6,504 nt of DNA from Planctomycetaceae bacterium. GTDB taxonomy: Bacteria; Planctomycetota; Planctomycetia; Pirellulales; Pirellulaceae. Both the position numbers and the translations under genes were made by a program. The stretch lies in NCBI GenBank assembly GCA_003455945.1, contig DMPQ01000096.1:1744-8247 (forward strand), given 5' to 3'. Shown here piece after piece: positions 6,404-6,504 of this stretch (the stretch's first letter is position 1; each line of letters opens with the position of its first letter). The notes beneath the pieces were generated by a model. The model saw only the letters and a program-made list of their open reading frames with translations, had not been told where the DNA came from and ran no database searches.

Positions 6404-6412
6404 CCTTCTCCC
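6404..6412 (-). promoter_or_regulatory. Ribosome binding site of the metalloprotease
   Basis: Read on the minus strand, GGGAGAAGG stands five bases (CATCC) before the ATG at 6398-6396. This is a strong Shine-Dalgarno sequence at good spacing. It fixes the start and so supports a true N-terminus without a signal peptide. Confidence 0.7.
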
Positions 6413-6504
6413 TATCTGTTCCGGATAAGCGCCGTGAAAAGTCGCCGGGATCGGGCCGTTCCGGACCCGTAGCGCTCGGCTCATGCGGTGCCTCTGATCC
6501 GCAT
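6413..6504 (-). other. 5' flank of the metalloprotease gene
   Basis: The remaining bases up to the window edge hold no supported gene. A promoter for the protease is expected here. The only AT-richer part on the minus strand is around CTTTTCACGGCGCTTATCC (about 6424-6442), but no -35/-10 pair with good spacing is convincing. Confidence 0.35.

Noticed and set aside
3411..6428. A 1005-codon open frame on the plus strand opposite the metalloprotease
   Set aside because: The translation is rich in Arg, Asp and Val with no domain, while the minus strand has an unmistakable protease with catalytic motifs and a strong ribosome binding site. It is a shadow of that gene.
6413..6440. Possible -35/-10 promoter (TTTTCA and AGATAG, 17 bases apart) before the protease
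   Set aside because: The -10 matches the consensus poorly and overlaps the region next to the ribosome binding site, leaving almost no leader. I could not support it.
1..6504. CRISPR arrays, tRNA or rRNA genes, insertion sequences, defence genes
   Set aside because: I saw no evenly spaced repeats, cloverleaf-like segments, transposase motifs or terminal inverted repeats anywhere in the window.

Overview
The window is high-GC bacterial DNA with five protein-coding genes, four on the plus strand and one large gene on the minus strand facing them. The best guess for the source is a member of the Planctomycetota. This rests on the fused type I dehydroquinate dehydratase/shikimate dehydrogenase (an aroD-aroE fusion known from planctomycetes, chlamydiae and plants), on an endonuclease-type MutL, and on mixed Shine-Dalgarno use. 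No rRNA or other phylogenetic marker is present, so this is an inference.

Plus strand, 1-3516. The window opens inside the 3' end of mutL (mismatch repair). A 239-base gap follows. Then come the bifunctional aroDE (steps 3 and 4 of the shikimate pathway), a strong hairpin in the following spacer, aroK (shikimate kinase, step 5), and a small cytoplasmic-type molybdopterin oxidoreductase of the sulfite-oxidase superfamily. The start region of the last gene touches the aroK stop. Three consecutive shikimate-pathway activities are therefore carried by two adjacent genes. The oxidoreductase is probably co-transcribed with aroK, but no functional link to it is visible.

Junction, 3517-3710. The plus-strand set and the minus-strand gene converge here. 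A perfect 13-bp hairpin probably serves as a shared terminator.

Minus strand, 3711-6398. One 895-residue serralysin-like zinc metalloprotease of the M10 type has a Ser/Gly-rich N-terminus, three tandem domains of about 100 residues, the catalytic domain (HExxHxxGxxH plus Met-turn), a short block of RTX-type calcium-binding repeats and a C-terminal extension. It is presumably exported, but has no Sec signal peptide, and no secretion genes lie in the window. Its start is set by a strong ribosome binding site. The last 106 bases hold its 5' flank.

Most of the window is housekeeping. The parts most worth a second look are the domain architecture and export route of the protease, the structured aroDE-aroK spacer, and a few family-atypical residues in AroDE. 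I did not find evidence of a defence, mobile or otherwise new multi-gene system.
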